A stretch of DNA of 38,033 nucleotides from Dokdonella_A sp966248875 (lineage in GTDB: Bacteria; Pseudomonadota; Gammaproteobacteria; Xanthomonadales; Rhodanobacteraceae). Numbering within the stretch: position 1 is the first letter of the stretch; every line of letters begins with the position of its first letter. The notes beneath the pieces are model-generated. The model searched no databases and was not told the DNA's origin. It worked only from the letters and a program-made list of their open reading frames with translations. A program made the translations under genes and the position numbers. This document shows positions 11,151 to 19,728 of this stretch, piece by piece. The stretch lies in contig CBINBI010000028.1 in the NCBI GenBank assembly GCA_966248875.1, positions 1-38,033 on the forward strand, read 5' to 3'.

Positions 11151-11852
11151 ATGATGCGGAATGTCGTCGTTCGCGGCCGGCCGGGCGCCGCTGCGCTCGC
11201 CGCGTTGTGCGCAGCAGCGGCGGTATGCCTGCCGGCCCGCGCGCAGTTCATGGGCATCGATCCCGGCCCGCAGGTCACCTTCCAGGAAGAAGTCTCGCGG
11301 TTCCTGCCGGGCGTCTACTATTTCCAGAAGGGACTCGACTATTACAAGAAGCAGCAGATTCCCGCCGCGATTCAAGCCTGGGAGACGGCCGCGGGCTGGG
11401 CGATGAAGGATGCGCAGTACAACCTCGGCCTGCTCTACTACAAGGGGGACGGCGTTCCGCAGGACAGGCCGCGCGGACTCGCCTGGCTTGCGCTTGCCGC
11501 GGAACGGAAGAATCCGGCTTTGCAAAGCTCGCTCGCCGCGGCCTGGGACGAAGCGAGCGAAGCCGAGCACAACGGCGCCAACGCGATCTGGCGCGATCTC
11601 AGAAAGCAGTACGGCGACGAAGTCGCGCTGCCGCGCGCGCGCAAGCGCTTCGAGACCGAGCTCGGGCAGATGAGCGGTTCGCGTGCGGGCTCCGGCAACG
11701 CCAGGATCGTGTCGCGCTCGATGGGCAACATGGACAGCAAGACGTATCGCGAGCGCCTGGAAGCGCTGGCCGAGCAGAATTTCGGCGCAGGCTCGGGCAG
11801 CAGTGAGGACGCGGGCCCCGCCGTGCCGGACAGTGGCACGGACGCGCATTGA
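11151..11852 (+). CDS. Secreted Sel1/TPR-like repeat protein
   Basis: A 233-residue protein with a clear Sec signal peptide (MMRNVVVRGRPG, hydrophobic Ala-rich core, cleavage near PARAQ). A tetratricopeptide-like helix pair at about 58-85 and a Sel1 repeat at about 82-120 (DAQYNLGLLYYKGDGVPQDRPRGLAWLALAAE) follow. The C-terminal third is charged, then Gly/Ser-rich. Sel1 proteins act as protein-protein adaptors, here in the periplasm. A CACGGGGACA ribosome-binding site precedes the first of two adjacent ATGs. It ends 4 bases before the dimethylargininase gene and the two may be co-transcribed, though no shared role is obvious. Confidence 0.8.
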   Translation: MMRNVVVRGRPGAAALAALCAAAAVCLPARAQFMGIDPGPQVTFQEEVSRFLPGVYYFQKGLDYYKKQQIPAAIQAWETAAGWAMKDAQYNLGLLYYKGDGVPQDRPRGLAWLALAAERKNPALQSSLAAAWDEASEAEHNGANAIWRDLRKQYGDEVALPRARKRFETELGQMSGSRAGSGNARIVSRSMGNMDSKTYRERLEALAEQNFGAGSGSSEDAGPAVPDSGTDAH

Positions 11853-11856
11853 CGGA

Positions 11857-12663
11857 ATGCCGGTCGTCGCGATGCAAGTAGCCATCACGAGAGAGGTCAG
11901 CCCGACACTCGCGCGCTGCGAGCTGTCCTTCGTTGATCGCGTGCCGATCGACATCGAACGAGCGGAGCGCCAGCACGCTGCCTACCGGCGGGCGCTCGAG
12001 GCCTGCGGCTGCCGCGTGATCTCGCTGCCAACCGCGCCCGATCTGCCGGATGCGGTCTTCGTCGAGGACACTGCGCTCGTGCTGGACGAGATCGCCGTGA
12101 TCACGCGGCCCGGCGCTTCGTCGCGCCGCCCGGAAGTGCCGTCGGTCGCACGCGCACTCGAGGCGTATCGCACGCTGCACCGCATCGAAGCGCCCGGCAC
12201 GATCGATGGCGGCGACGTGCTCTGTGTCGGGCGAACGATCTACGTCGGACAGTCCGCGCGCACCAATGCCGAAGGCATCAGGCAGTTGCGCGAGCTGGTC
12301 GGAAGCTCGGCAATGGGCGAAAAGGGCTATGAAGTGCTCGCCGTGACTACTCGCGATTGCCTGCACCTGAAATCGGCCGTGACAGAGGTCGCCGACGACA
12401 CCGTGCTCATCAATCCGGCCTGGGTCGATGCGGCGTTGTTCGACGCATTGCAGCGGATCGAAATCGATCCGGGCGAGCCGCACGCCGCGAACGCGCTTCG
12501 CATCGGGGACCGCGTGATTTATCCGGACAATTTTCCGGTAACACGCAAGCGCCTGGAGCGAGCGGGCATCGAGGTGGTGCCAGTCGACGTTTCCGAGCTT
12601 CAGAAGGCCGAGGGCGCCGTGACCTGCTGCAGCATCGTGTTCCGCGAAGACATCACGCATTGA
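11857..12663 (+). CDS. ddaH: Dimethylargininase (N(G),N(G)-dimethylarginine dimethylaminohydrolase)
   Basis: A 268-residue member of the guanidino-group-modifying superfamily. It shows the PDAVFVEDTALVLDEIAVITRPGA block, IEAPGTIDGGDVL, the catalytic His in DCLHLKSAV and the nucleophilic Cys near the C-terminus in EGAVTCCSIVF. The reaction hydrolyses methylated arginines to citrulline plus methylamines; arginine deiminase-like use on free arginine is less likely at this length. An ATG at 11872 (MQVAITREV) is an equally plausible start because many homologues begin there; 11857 is given as it follows GACGGA and sits just after the previous stop. Cytoplasmic. Confidence 0.88.
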   Translation: MPVVAMQVAITREVSPTLARCELSFVDRVPIDIERAERQHAAYRRALEACGCRVISLPTAPDLPDAVFVEDTALVLDEIAVITRPGASSRRPEVPSVARALEAYRTLHRIEAPGTIDGGDVLCVGRTIYVGQSARTNAEGIRQLRELVGSSAMGEKGYEVLAVTTRDCLHLKSAVTEVADDTVLINPAWVDAALFDALQRIEIDPGEPHAANALRIGDRVIYPDNFPVTRKRLERAGIEVVPVDVSELQKAEGAVTCCSIVFREDITH

Positions 12664-12793
12664 GCAGCGCGCAGGGCTGCGACGCGTTCGGCGCAGGGGC
12701 GCCGCTTTCGGAGCCCGTTTCCGCTCGTGGCCGCTGGACCTCGCGCGCACGGGCATTCTACGATCGCACTTTCCACGAAACGGAGCATTCGCC

Positions 12794-14446
12794 TTGCACC
12801 GGCTCATCGCTTTACTCGCAGCCCTGTCTCTCTCCAACGCCCCGCTCACGGCGTCCTCTCCGAAGATCGATGCCAGGCGACTTTCCGACACGGTCAAGAC
12901 GCTGTCCTCCGACGCGTTCGAAGGTCGCGGTCCGGCGACCGCCGGCGAGCAGAAGACCGTCGCCTACGTCATCGAGCAGATGAAGTCGGCAGGTCTTTCG
13001 CCCGGCGGCGATCTCAGGAACGGCAAGCGCGAGTGGACGCAGGCCGTGCCGCTTGCGCGGTCGGAGATCAAGGGCACACCGCGGCTCGCCTTCACGGTGG
13101 GCGGCAAGCCGCAGACCCTGACGCAAGGCGAGGAAATCGCCGTGCGTGCAGCGATGGACGGATCGAAACACGTCTCGATCGAGAACGCGCCACTGGTCTT
13201 CCTCGGCTATGGCATCCGCGCGCCCGAGCGCAACTGGGACGATTTCAAGGGCATCGACCTGCACGGGAAGATCGGTATCGTCCTGATCAACGATCCCGAT
13301 TTCGAAACGGACAGCGGCGATTTCGGCGGCAAGGCGATGACGTACTACGGCCGCTGGACGTACAAGTTCGAGGAAGCCGCACGGCAGGGCGCGCTCGGCC
13401 TGCTCGTCGTGCACGAGACCGATCCGGCCTCCTACGGCTGGATGACGGTCAAGAACTCGAACACGAACACGATGTTCGACATCGTGCGTGACAATCCGTC
13501 CGAGGTGCATCCGAAGCTCGAAGCCTGGATCCAGCGCGACGTCGCAGTCGATCTGTTCCGGCACAGCGGACTCGATTTCGACGCACTGAAAAAGGCGGCT
13601 CAGGCACGCGACTTCAAGCCTGTCGTGCTGAAAGACGCGACGTTCTCCGCCGAGTACGCCGTCGATGCGAGCGTGATCACGTCGCAGAACATCGTCGGCC
13701 GGATCGAAGGCGCGAAGCGGCCCGACGAAACCGTCATCTACAGCGCGCACTGGGATCATCTCGGCATTGGCGCGCCGGACGCGAACGGCGATCGCATCTA
13801 CAACGGCGCCGTCGACAATGCCACCGGCACGGCCGCACTGCTCGAGCTGGCCCGCGCGTTTACGCATGAGCCGAAGCCGGAGCGCTCGATCGTGTTCCTC
13901 AATGTCACGGCCGAGGAAAAAGGCCTGCTCGGCTCGGAGTACTACGCATCCAAGCCGCTGTATCCGCTCGGCAAGACCGTCGGCGTCATCAACATGGACG
14001 CGCTCGATCCGGAAGGGCCCGCGCGCAACTTCACGACATCGGGCAGCGCGAAATCGGAACTGCTGGACCTGCTCGTCGCCGACGCGAAGGCGGCGGGGCT
14101 CGCGTATTCGCCCGATCCGCACCCGGAGGCGGGACATTTCTTCCGATCCGATCATTTCCCGTTCGCCAAGCGTGGCGTGCCGGCGCTGTCGTTCGGATCG
14201 GGCAACGATCGCGTCGTAGGCGGCATCGCCGTAGGCGAGGCCGCGCACAAGGACTACGTCGCGAAGCGCTATCACCAGCCGGCGGACGAATGGCAGGCGA
14301 ACTGGACGTTCGGCGGCATGACGGTAGACCTCGGCGTGCTCTATCTGCTAGGCGCGGAACTGGCGAATTCGAGCCGCTGGCCGAACTGGGCCGAAGACTC
14401 GGAATTCCGCGCGACGCGCGATGCGAGCGCCGGCGAACGTCGCTGA
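12794..14446 (+). CDS. Secreted M28-family metallopeptidase with PA-domain insert
   Basis: A 550-residue protein beginning at TTG, because the signal peptide (MHRLIALLAALSLSNAPLTA) starts there and ACGGAG lies about 10 bases upstream. After the SDAFEGRGPATAGEQKT helper segment comes a PA-like insert (about 125-250) and then the M28 catalytic domain. The presumptive zinc ligands are His319 (AHWDH), Asp341 (GAVDNATG), Glu374/375 (AEEKGLLGSEYY), Asp402 (NMDAL) and His494 (YHQPADE). It is probably an exported aminopeptidase acting on small peptides. All metal ligands appear intact. It has no apparent operon partners. Confidence 0.9.
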   Translation: MHRLIALLAALSLSNAPLTASSPKIDARRLSDTVKTLSSDAFEGRGPATAGEQKTVAYVIEQMKSAGLSPGGDLRNGKREWTQAVPLARSEIKGTPRLAFTVGGKPQTLTQGEEIAVRAAMDGSKHVSIENAPLVFLGYGIRAPERNWDDFKGIDLHGKIGIVLINDPDFETDSGDFGGKAMTYYGRWTYKFEEAARQGALGLLVVHETDPASYGWMTVKNSNTNTMFDIVRDNPSEVHPKLEAWIQRDVAVDLFRHSGLDFDALKKAAQARDFKPVVLKDATFSAEYAVDASVITSQNIVGRIEGAKRPDETVIYSAHWDHLGIGAPDANGDRIYNGAVDNATGTAALLELARAFTHEPKPERSIVFLNVTAEEKGLLGSEYYASKPLYPLGKTVGVINMDALDPEGPARNFTTSGSAKSELLDLLVADAKAAGLAYSPDPHPEAGHFFRSDHFPFAKRGVPALSFGSGNDRVVGGIAVGEAAHKDYVAKRYHQPADEWQANWTFGGMTVDLGVLYLLGAELANSSRWPNWAEDSEFRATRDASAGERR

Positions 14447-14501
14447 GGCGAGGGCGCGGGTGAATCCGCGACACGTGCGCCGCGTCATGAGCCGCGTTCA
14501 C

Positions 14502-14529
14502 TTGCGGCTCCGGCGCGCGTTCCTAGACT
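14502..14529 (+). promoter_or_regulatory. Candidate sigma-70 promoter for the MscS-type channel gene
   Basis: TTGCGG (14502-14507), a 16-base spacer and TAGACT (14524-14529), 27 bases before the ATG of the mscS-type gene. Reasonable match to -35/-10 boxes in a GC-rich background; unproven. Confidence 0.35.
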
Positions 14530-14556
14530 CGCACGGGTCCTTCGCCGGAGGAACCC

Positions 14557-15642
14557 ATGCCTGACCAACTGCACGCGCTGCTGGAATCGCCGGAAGTCCG
14601 CTTCGCCGGCCTGCTGGTCGCCGCGATCGCGGTCGGCCTCGTCGCGCACGCGGTGCTGAAGCTGATCGCCCGGCGCATGCTGCCAGACACGAGCATGCCG
14701 CGCACGATTCTCCAGCACGTCGATGCGCCCGCGTGCCTGCTGCTGCCGCTGCTCGCGGTCGCGGTCGTCATCGACCACGCACGCATCGACGCCGCCTGGC
14801 TCGGCGGCGTCGTGCATTTCACCTCGCTCGTGCTGATCGCGGTGTCTACCTGGCTCGCGCTGGGCGTGATCGCGGGGATCCGTGCCGCGATCACTTCGCG
14901 GAACCTGATCGACGTCGAGGACAACCTGCACGCGCGCAGTATCCTGACGCAGACGCGTGTCCTATCCCGAATTGCGATGGGGCTGATCATGCTCGTCGGC
15001 GCCGCCGCGATGCTGATGACGTTTCCGGGCGTGCGGCAGATCGGTGCGAGCCTGCTCGCGTCCGCCGGCCTCGCCGGTCTCGTCGCGGGCTTCGCCGCGC
15101 GGCAGGTGCTCGGCAACCTACTGGCAGGCGTGCAGATCGCGCTCGGTCAGCCGATCCGCCTGGACGACGTGGTCATCGTCGAAGGCGAGTGGGGCCGCAT
15201 CGAGGAAATCACCGGAACCTACGTCGTCGTGCGCATCTGGGACGAGCGCCGTCTCGTCGTGCCGCTCGAATATTTCATCTCCAAGCCGTTCCAGAACTGG
15301 ACGCGCACGACCTCGCGCATCATCGGCAGCGTATTCATCTGGGTCGATTATTCGTTGCCGCTCGAGCCGCTGCGCAAGGAGCTGGCCCGCCTGGTCGAAG
15401 GCGCGAAGGAATGGGATCGCCGCGTGTGCGTGCTGCAGGTGACCGACGCCAACGAACGCGCGATGCAGCTTCGCGTGCTGGTCAGCTCGGCCGGATCCTC
15501 GCAGAACTGGGACCTGCGCTGCCGCGTGCGCGAAGGGCTGATCTCCTTCATCGCGCGCGAGTATCCCGAAGCGCTGCCGAAACTGCGCGCGGAAACGAGC
15601 ACCACGGAACGGGACGAAGGTCCGATCCGCCGTACCGCGTGA
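14557..15642 (+). CDS. MscS-family mechanosensitive ion channel
   Basis: A 361-residue inner-membrane protein. Hydrophobic segments lie near 15-38, 58-75, 85-108 and 130-155. The pore-lining helix (about 163-190, IGASLLASAGLAGLVAGFAARQVLGNLLAG) is followed by the beta domain QPIRLDDVVIVEGEWGRIEEI and by FQNWTRTTSRI. The Ala/Gly packing of the pore helix and the GxxxEI turn are classic MscS features. It would release osmolytes under hypo-osmotic stress. A GGAGGAA ribosome-binding site and a plausible sigma-70 promoter precede it. The C-terminus is a charged tail of unknown role. Confidence 0.92.
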   Translation: MPDQLHALLESPEVRFAGLLVAAIAVGLVAHAVLKLIARRMLPDTSMPRTILQHVDAPACLLLPLLAVAVVIDHARIDAAWLGGVVHFTSLVLIAVSTWLALGVIAGIRAAITSRNLIDVEDNLHARSILTQTRVLSRIAMGLIMLVGAAAMLMTFPGVRQIGASLLASAGLAGLVAGFAARQVLGNLLAGVQIALGQPIRLDDVVIVEGEWGRIEEITGTYVVVRIWDERRLVVPLEYFISKPFQNWTRTTSRIIGSVFIWVDYSLPLEPLRKELARLVEGAKEWDRRVCVLQVTDANERAMQLRVLVSSAGSSQNWDLRCRVREGLISFIAREYPEALPKLRAETSTTERDEGPIRRTA

Positions 15643-15753
15643 CGACGACGACGGCCCGGCGCGTGCGACAGGCGGCTTTCGACAGCAGCGTCTCGCCGCT
15701 TCGGCGGTGACCCGCTATGCTCGGCGTCCGGTTTCCCCCGACAGGACGTTGCC

Positions 15754-16266
15754 ATGACTCATCCGCTGTATATCGCTTCGGTACCCGTGTTCCGCAAGAT
15801 GCTCGATGCGCTGGACAGGATTCTTGCGAAGGCCGAGAAGCACGCCGAAGACAGGAAGATCGACCCGGACGCGCTGCTCCAGGCGCGCCTCTTTCCCGAC
15901 ATGTTTCCGCTGGTCCGCCAGGTTCAGATCGCGTGCGATTTCGCCAAGAGCGTGCCGGCGCGGCTTGCCGGCATCGAGGTGCCGTCCTACGAAGACAACG
16001 AGCGCACGTTCGCCGAGCTGCACGCTCGCATCGCGAAGACGCTCGCGTTCGCGGCGAGCATCGACGTATCGAAGTTTGCCGGCGCCGAGCAGCGCAGCGT
16101 CGTCCTGCGCCCCGGCACGCCGCGCGAGCGGAAGTTCGCCGGCGGCGAGGCCTATCTTTTCGAGTATGGCATCCCGCAGTTCTTCTTCCACGTCACGACG
16201 GCGTATGCGCTGCTGCGCCACAACGGCGTTGAGCTCGGCAAGGCCGACTACATGGGCGAGCGCTGA
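15754..16266 (+). CDS. DUF1993 family protein
   Basis: A 170-residue protein that matches the DUF1993 pattern: an N-terminal PVFRKMLDALDRIL helix, LFPDMFPLVRQVQIACDFAKSVPARLAG, a DNERTFAELHARI helix, and a C-terminal PQFFFHVTTAYALLRHNGVELGKADYMG. These proteins are all-helical with a DinB-like look; their activity is not established. The conserved His residues near HVTTAYALLRHNGV could bind metal (inference). ACAGGAC precedes the ATG. It stands alone between the mscS and cyclic phosphodiesterase genes. Confidence 0.87.
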   Translation: MTHPLYIASVPVFRKMLDALDRILAKAEKHAEDRKIDPDALLQARLFPDMFPLVRQVQIACDFAKSVPARLAGIEVPSYEDNERTFAELHARIAKTLAFAASIDVSKFAGAEQRSVVLRPGTPRERKFAGGEAYLFEYGIPQFFFHVTTAYALLRHNGVELGKADYMGER

Positions 16267-16324
16267 AGCCGGTTGCGCCTCCGGCACCGCGCCGTAAGCC
16301 CGGGAAAACGGCGCGGTCCGCCTG

Positions 16325-16897
16325 ATGTCTTCTGCGGGAAGCGGCCGGATGCCTCTGCACGTATCGCACAATCTCTTCTTCGCACTCTGGCCCGACGACG
16401 ACGTGCGCGCCGGCATCGAAGCCGCCGCGCGTGACCTGCGCGCTCGCTATCCCGGCGGGCGCTGGATCAAGTCGCACCGCTACCATCTCACGCTCCGCTT
16501 TCTCGGCGGCCACGCCCGGAGGCCGGACGAACTGATCGCGCTCGCGTCGGCGGCGGGCGACCGCGTGCGTGCATCGTCCTTCGAGTTCGCGCTGGATGTG
16601 GCCGGCAGCTTCCGCAATCGCAGCATGCCGTGGTGGCTCGGCTGTCACAGTACGCCGGAACCGCTCGGCGCATTGTGGGGTGCCATCGATGCCGAGCTTG
16701 CCCCCGGCGGCGATTCCGATTCCGGCGTGAGGCAACGCATTCCGCACGTGACCTTGGTGCGCGACGCTGATCGCGTGTTGAAACCGACGCCGATCGCGCC
16801 CATCGCATGGCCGGTGGGCGAATTCGTGCTGGTCCACAGCCAGCTTGGCGCCGATTCGCGCTATACGGTCGTGCGGCGCTGGCCGCTGTCTTCATGA
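16325..16897 (+). CDS. thpR: RNA 2',3'-cyclic phosphodiesterase (LigT/2H family)
   Basis: A 190-residue 2H phosphoesterase carrying the two catalytic HxT motifs, HLTL (about residue 58) and HVTL (about 139), together with LFFALWPDDDVR at the N-terminus and FLGGHARRPDELIALA after the first motif. The enzyme opens 2',3'-cyclic phosphate ends of RNA and can act as a 2'-5' RNA ligase in vitro. The true start may be the ATG at 16349 (MPLHVSHNLFF), which has GGGAAG upstream; the first ATG has no ribosome-binding site. Cytoplasmic. Confidence 0.88.
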   Translation: MSSAGSGRMPLHVSHNLFFALWPDDDVRAGIEAAARDLRARYPGGRWIKSHRYHLTLRFLGGHARRPDELIALASAAGDRVRASSFEFALDVAGSFRNRSMPWWLGCHSTPEPLGALWGAIDAELAPGGDSDSGVRQRIPHVTLVRDADRVLKPTPIAPIAWPVGEFVLVHSQLGADSRYTVVRRWPLSS

Positions 16898-16967
16898 CGG
16901 CGCCGCATTCGTGCGGGCGACGCGGCACGCATTGCCGCTATCCTCGCGATATCGTTCAATCGCAAGC

Positions 16968-17765
16968 ATGAACCGCTTCGACGACGCCTCGCCCGCGGCG
17001 CGCCTCCTCGCGGACGACGAACCCGCACCGTTCGGCGTGGAGCGCGAACACGGCGCCTCGCCATTCCTCCTGATCTGCGATCACGCGGGCCGGCGCATTC
17101 CCCGCGCGCTCGGTACGCTCGGGCTTGGCGAAGCCGATCTTTCGCGCCATATCGCATGGGACATCGGTGCGCGCGGCCTCGCTTCTCGGCTGGCGTCGAT
17201 TCTCGACGCGGTGCTGATCGCGCAGACGTATTCGCGGCTGGTCATCGACTGCAACCGGCCGCTGACGTCGCCGACTTCGATCGCGGTGCGCAGCGAACTC
17301 ACTGACATTCCGGGCAATCAGGACGTTTCGCCGGAGGCTGCGTCGTTGCGCGCGCGCGAGATCTTCGCGCCGTATCACGCACGCATCGCCGCCGAGCTCG
17401 ACCGCCGCGCGGCGCTCGGGCGCCCGACGCTGCTCGTCTCCGTGCACAGCTTCACGGCGGTGTTCAACGGTATCGAGCGCCCCTGGCACGTCGGCATGCT
17501 GTACAACCGGGATGCGCGGCTCGCACGCGTGCTGCTTGCGCTGGTCCGCGAAGAAGGGCGCTGGAATGTCGGCGACAACGAGCCGTATTCGGTGAGCGAC
17601 ACGACGGACTACTCGATTCCGGTGCACGGCGAGCAGCGCGGGCTGCCCCACATCGAGCTCGAAGTCCGGCAGGACCTGATCGCCGACGAGGCCGGTCAGG
17701 CCGAATGGGCGGATCGCATCGCCGGCTGGCTGTTGCGCGCAAGGGCGATCGGACAATTCGCGTAA
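16968..17765 (+). CDS. N-formylglutamate amidohydrolase family protein
   Basis: A 265-residue protein of the FGase fold with LICDHAGRRIPRALGTLGL, HIAWDIGA, YSRLVIDCNRP, SVHSFTAVFNGIERPWHVGMLYNRD and a C-terminal PHIELEVRQDLI, all landmarks of the family. FGase members hydrolyse N-formylglutamate in histidine degradation, but many stand-alone homologues have no proven substrate and no hut genes adjoin this one. The ATG at 16968 is preferred to an upstream in-frame ATG (16845) because the upstream stretch overlaps thpR and looks like shadow coding. Confidence 0.87.
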   Translation: MNRFDDASPAARLLADDEPAPFGVEREHGASPFLLICDHAGRRIPRALGTLGLGEADLSRHIAWDIGARGLASRLASILDAVLIAQTYSRLVIDCNRPLTSPTSIAVRSELTDIPGNQDVSPEAASLRAREIFAPYHARIAAELDRRAALGRPTLLVSVHSFTAVFNGIERPWHVGMLYNRDARLARVLLALVREEGRWNVGDNEPYSVSDTTDYSIPVHGEQRGLPHIELEVRQDLIADEAGQAEWADRIAGWLLRARAIGQFA

Positions 17766-17914
17766 GGCTTTCGGCGCGAAGCGATGGATGCGTTCCGATT
17801 CGCCGGATACGGCGTCCTACGTTTCGGGCGAAAGACGGAGCGACGATTCGCACGTGGCGTTTATTCATCCGCACGCCCGGATACTTGCGCGGCCGTTCTG
17901 CCGGATTCCCGACG

Positions 17915-18496
17915 ATGAAACCTGCCGCCGCATGCCTGGTTCTTGCCTTCGTTCCGGCGCTCGCCTGGGCCGACGCGCGCACCGACGTGCAGGCCGCGTT
18001 CCAGCGCGTGATCGCTGCCGGCGGCTTTCGCGCGCACGCCGAAGGCCGCGTATTCGGGCCGGATCTGCCGCCCGTCTCAGGCGAAATCGAGGCGGTGTTT
18101 CCCGACCGCATCCGCGCCCGCACCGACACGATGGAGTTCATCATCACGCGGGAGGGCGCGTGGGTCAGCGCATTCGGTGTGTGGACGCCGGCCGATCGCT
18201 CGCTGCTGCCGGTGACCGCGTTCGATCCCGCCTCGATGCGCCAGGCGGTCGCGTCGATCCGTGACGTGCGCGAGGAGGGCCGCGCCGGCTTGCGTCAATG
18301 CGCGTCCCGCGTCTACCGCTTCCGCGCATCCGGTCAGCTGCCCGGCGCGAACGCCGACGGCGACGTGCGCCTGTGGATCTGCGATGCGGACGGCAGGCCC
18401 GCGCGGCTCGAAGCCGTCGATGCCGCGAGCGGCGGCCGCCTGTCGCTGGTGTTCGACTGGTCTCGACGTCCGCGCATCGAGGCGCCGGTCGACTGA
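17915..18496 (+). CDS. Secreted protein of unknown function, LolA-like look
   Basis: A 193-residue protein with a Sec signal peptide (MKPAAACLVLAFVPALAWADA). The mature part has RTDVQAAFQRVIAAGGFRAHAEGRV, EAVFPDRIRARTDTMEFIITREGAWV, and a pair of cysteines in RQCASRVYRF and LWICDADGRP that could form a disulfide. The alternating hydrophobic strand pattern resembles LolA/LolB-like half-barrels, but I cannot assign it firmly. Periplasmic or outer-membrane associated (inference). It ends 11 bases from the convergent dienelactone hydrolase gene. Confidence 0.72.
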   Translation: MKPAAACLVLAFVPALAWADARTDVQAAFQRVIAAGGFRAHAEGRVFGPDLPPVSGEIEAVFPDRIRARTDTMEFIITREGAWVSAFGVWTPADRSLLPVTAFDPASMRQAVASIRDVREEGRAGLRQCASRVYRFRASGQLPGANADGDVRLWICDADGRPARLEAVDAASGGRLSLVFDWSRRPRIEAPVD

Positions 18497-18507
18497 TGCG
18501 CATGCCG

Positions 18508-19371
18508 TCAGCCCTTGAGATAGTGGTCGAAGAACGCGAGCGTGCGCGACCACGCGAGCTTCGCCGCAGCCGCGTCGTAGCGCGCAGCGCTCGAATCGTT
18601 GTGGAATCCGTGCTGGGTGCGCGGATACATGTTGAGGCTGTACGCGATCTCGTGCGCATCGAGCGCCGCGCGGAAGTCGGCGACGCCGGCGTTGACGCGC
18701 TCGTCCTTGCCCGCGTAGTGCATCAAGAGGGCGGCCTTGATCTTGCCGACCGCGTCGGCCGGCAGCGCTGCGCCGTAGAAGGCGACCGCGGCCGCGACCT
18801 CGGGCCGCTGCGCCGCGCATTGCAGGGCCATGCCGCCGCCGTAGCAGAATCCGACGACGCCGATGCGTCCGTTGCAGTCTTTGCGCTCGGAGAAGTAGCC
18901 GACACCGGCGACGACGTCGGCGTCGATGACGGCGCGATCGGTCGCAGCAAAGAGGTCGCGCGCCTTCTCCTGATCCTCGGGTGCGCCGCCGGCAACGCTG
19001 AGCCCGTCCGGCGCGACCGCGAGGTAACCGGCGAGCGCAGCGCGACGCGCGACATCCTCGATGTGCGCGTTGAGCCCGCGGTTCTCGTGGATCACGAGCA
19101 CGCCGGGCAGGGGCTGGCTCGCGCTCTTCGGCTTCGCGACGTAGGCGCGCACGGGTCCGCGAGTGCCGGCGTAGCTCGCGTATGCCGTTTCGAGACCGGA
19201 ATGGTCCGCTGCGACCTGCGCCGCGTTCGCGTAATTGCATTCGATCAGCGGCAGCAGCGCCGTCGCGGCTGCGAATCCGCCCGCAATGCCGGCCAGGCGT
19301 TGCAGGAAGTCGCGACGCGGCATGTCGCCGTGGATGTAGACGTTGTAGAGATCGATGACACGCTGGTCCAT
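18508..19371 (-). CDS. Tat-exported dienelactone hydrolase family protein
   Basis: A 287-residue alpha/beta hydrolase. The start at 19371 is chosen for the AGGAGA ribosome-binding site and the family-typical N-terminus MDQRVIDLYNVYIHG. A twin-arginine signal (PRRDFLQRLAGIAGG, hydrophobic run, cleavage near YANAA) predicts folded export. The catalytic triad is visible: nucleophile Cys in VVGFCYGGGMALQC, Asp in YAGKDERVN and His in PRTQHGFHNDSS. Dienelactone hydrolases open lactone rings of muconolactones, but exported homologues act on undefined esters. No aromatic degradation genes are nearby. Confidence 0.9.
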   Translation of the reverse strand: MDQRVIDLYNVYIHGDMPRRDFLQRLAGIAGGFAAATALLPLIECNYANAAQVAADHSGLETAYASYAGTRGPVRAYVAKPKSASQPLPGVLVIHENRGLNAHIEDVARRAALAGYLAVAPDGLSVAGGAPEDQEKARDLFAATDRAVIDADVVAGVGYFSERKDCNGRIGVVGFCYGGGMALQCAAQRPEVAAAVAFYGAALPADAVGKIKAALLMHYAGKDERVNAGVADFRAALDAHEIAYSLNMYPRTQHGFHNDSSAARYDAAAAKLAWSRTLAFFDHYLKG

Positions 19372-19728
19372 GGCGTCTCTCCTGGCGAGATTCGGAGGGG
19401 AGCCATCATGATGGCGCAACGCCCTGACTGCGTCTCCGGAAGGCCCGGGCCTGCCTCCAGGCGGGCTCTTCCGGACGTCTGGCCGCCGGGATTCGCGGCG
19501 GGAGGGCTATGCGGAAGTCCGCGCCGAGACGGCTTCTTGCGCGCGTCGTGGCTTGGGACTAATCTCGCGGCGGACCTTGAAAGTTAAGGAAGTTCCGGCC
19601 AAGTCGTCGTTGCGGCGGAAGCGGCCTTCGTTCCTTGGTTTCATGTGCTCCCCGCCGCTCCGGGTATACGGCAATGTCGCTGGCCGGTCCTGCCTCGAGG
19701 TTCATCATCGTCCCGAGGGAGAGCGGAT
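19372..19728. other. 357-base divergent intergenic region
   Basis: Between the start codons of the minus-strand hydrolase and the plus-strand kelch gene. It holds the hydrolase ribosome-binding site (AGGAGA on the minus strand), the inverted repeat at 19435-19475 and the GAGGGAGA site of the kelch gene. Short open frames here show no family resemblance and no ribosome-binding sites. Promoters for both genes must lie within it but I cannot place their boxes. Confidence 0.6.
19435..19475. repeat. Long inverted repeat between divergent dienelactone hydrolase and kelch genes
   Basis: TCCGGAAGGCCCG is answered by CGGGCTCTTCCGGA: 13 paired bases with one bulged base, around a 14-base loop. It lies 64 bases upstream of the hydrolase start and 254 bases upstream of the kelch start. 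It could be an operator, an RNA hairpin in either leader, or a remnant of a repeat family. No T-run follows on either side. Confidence 0.45.
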
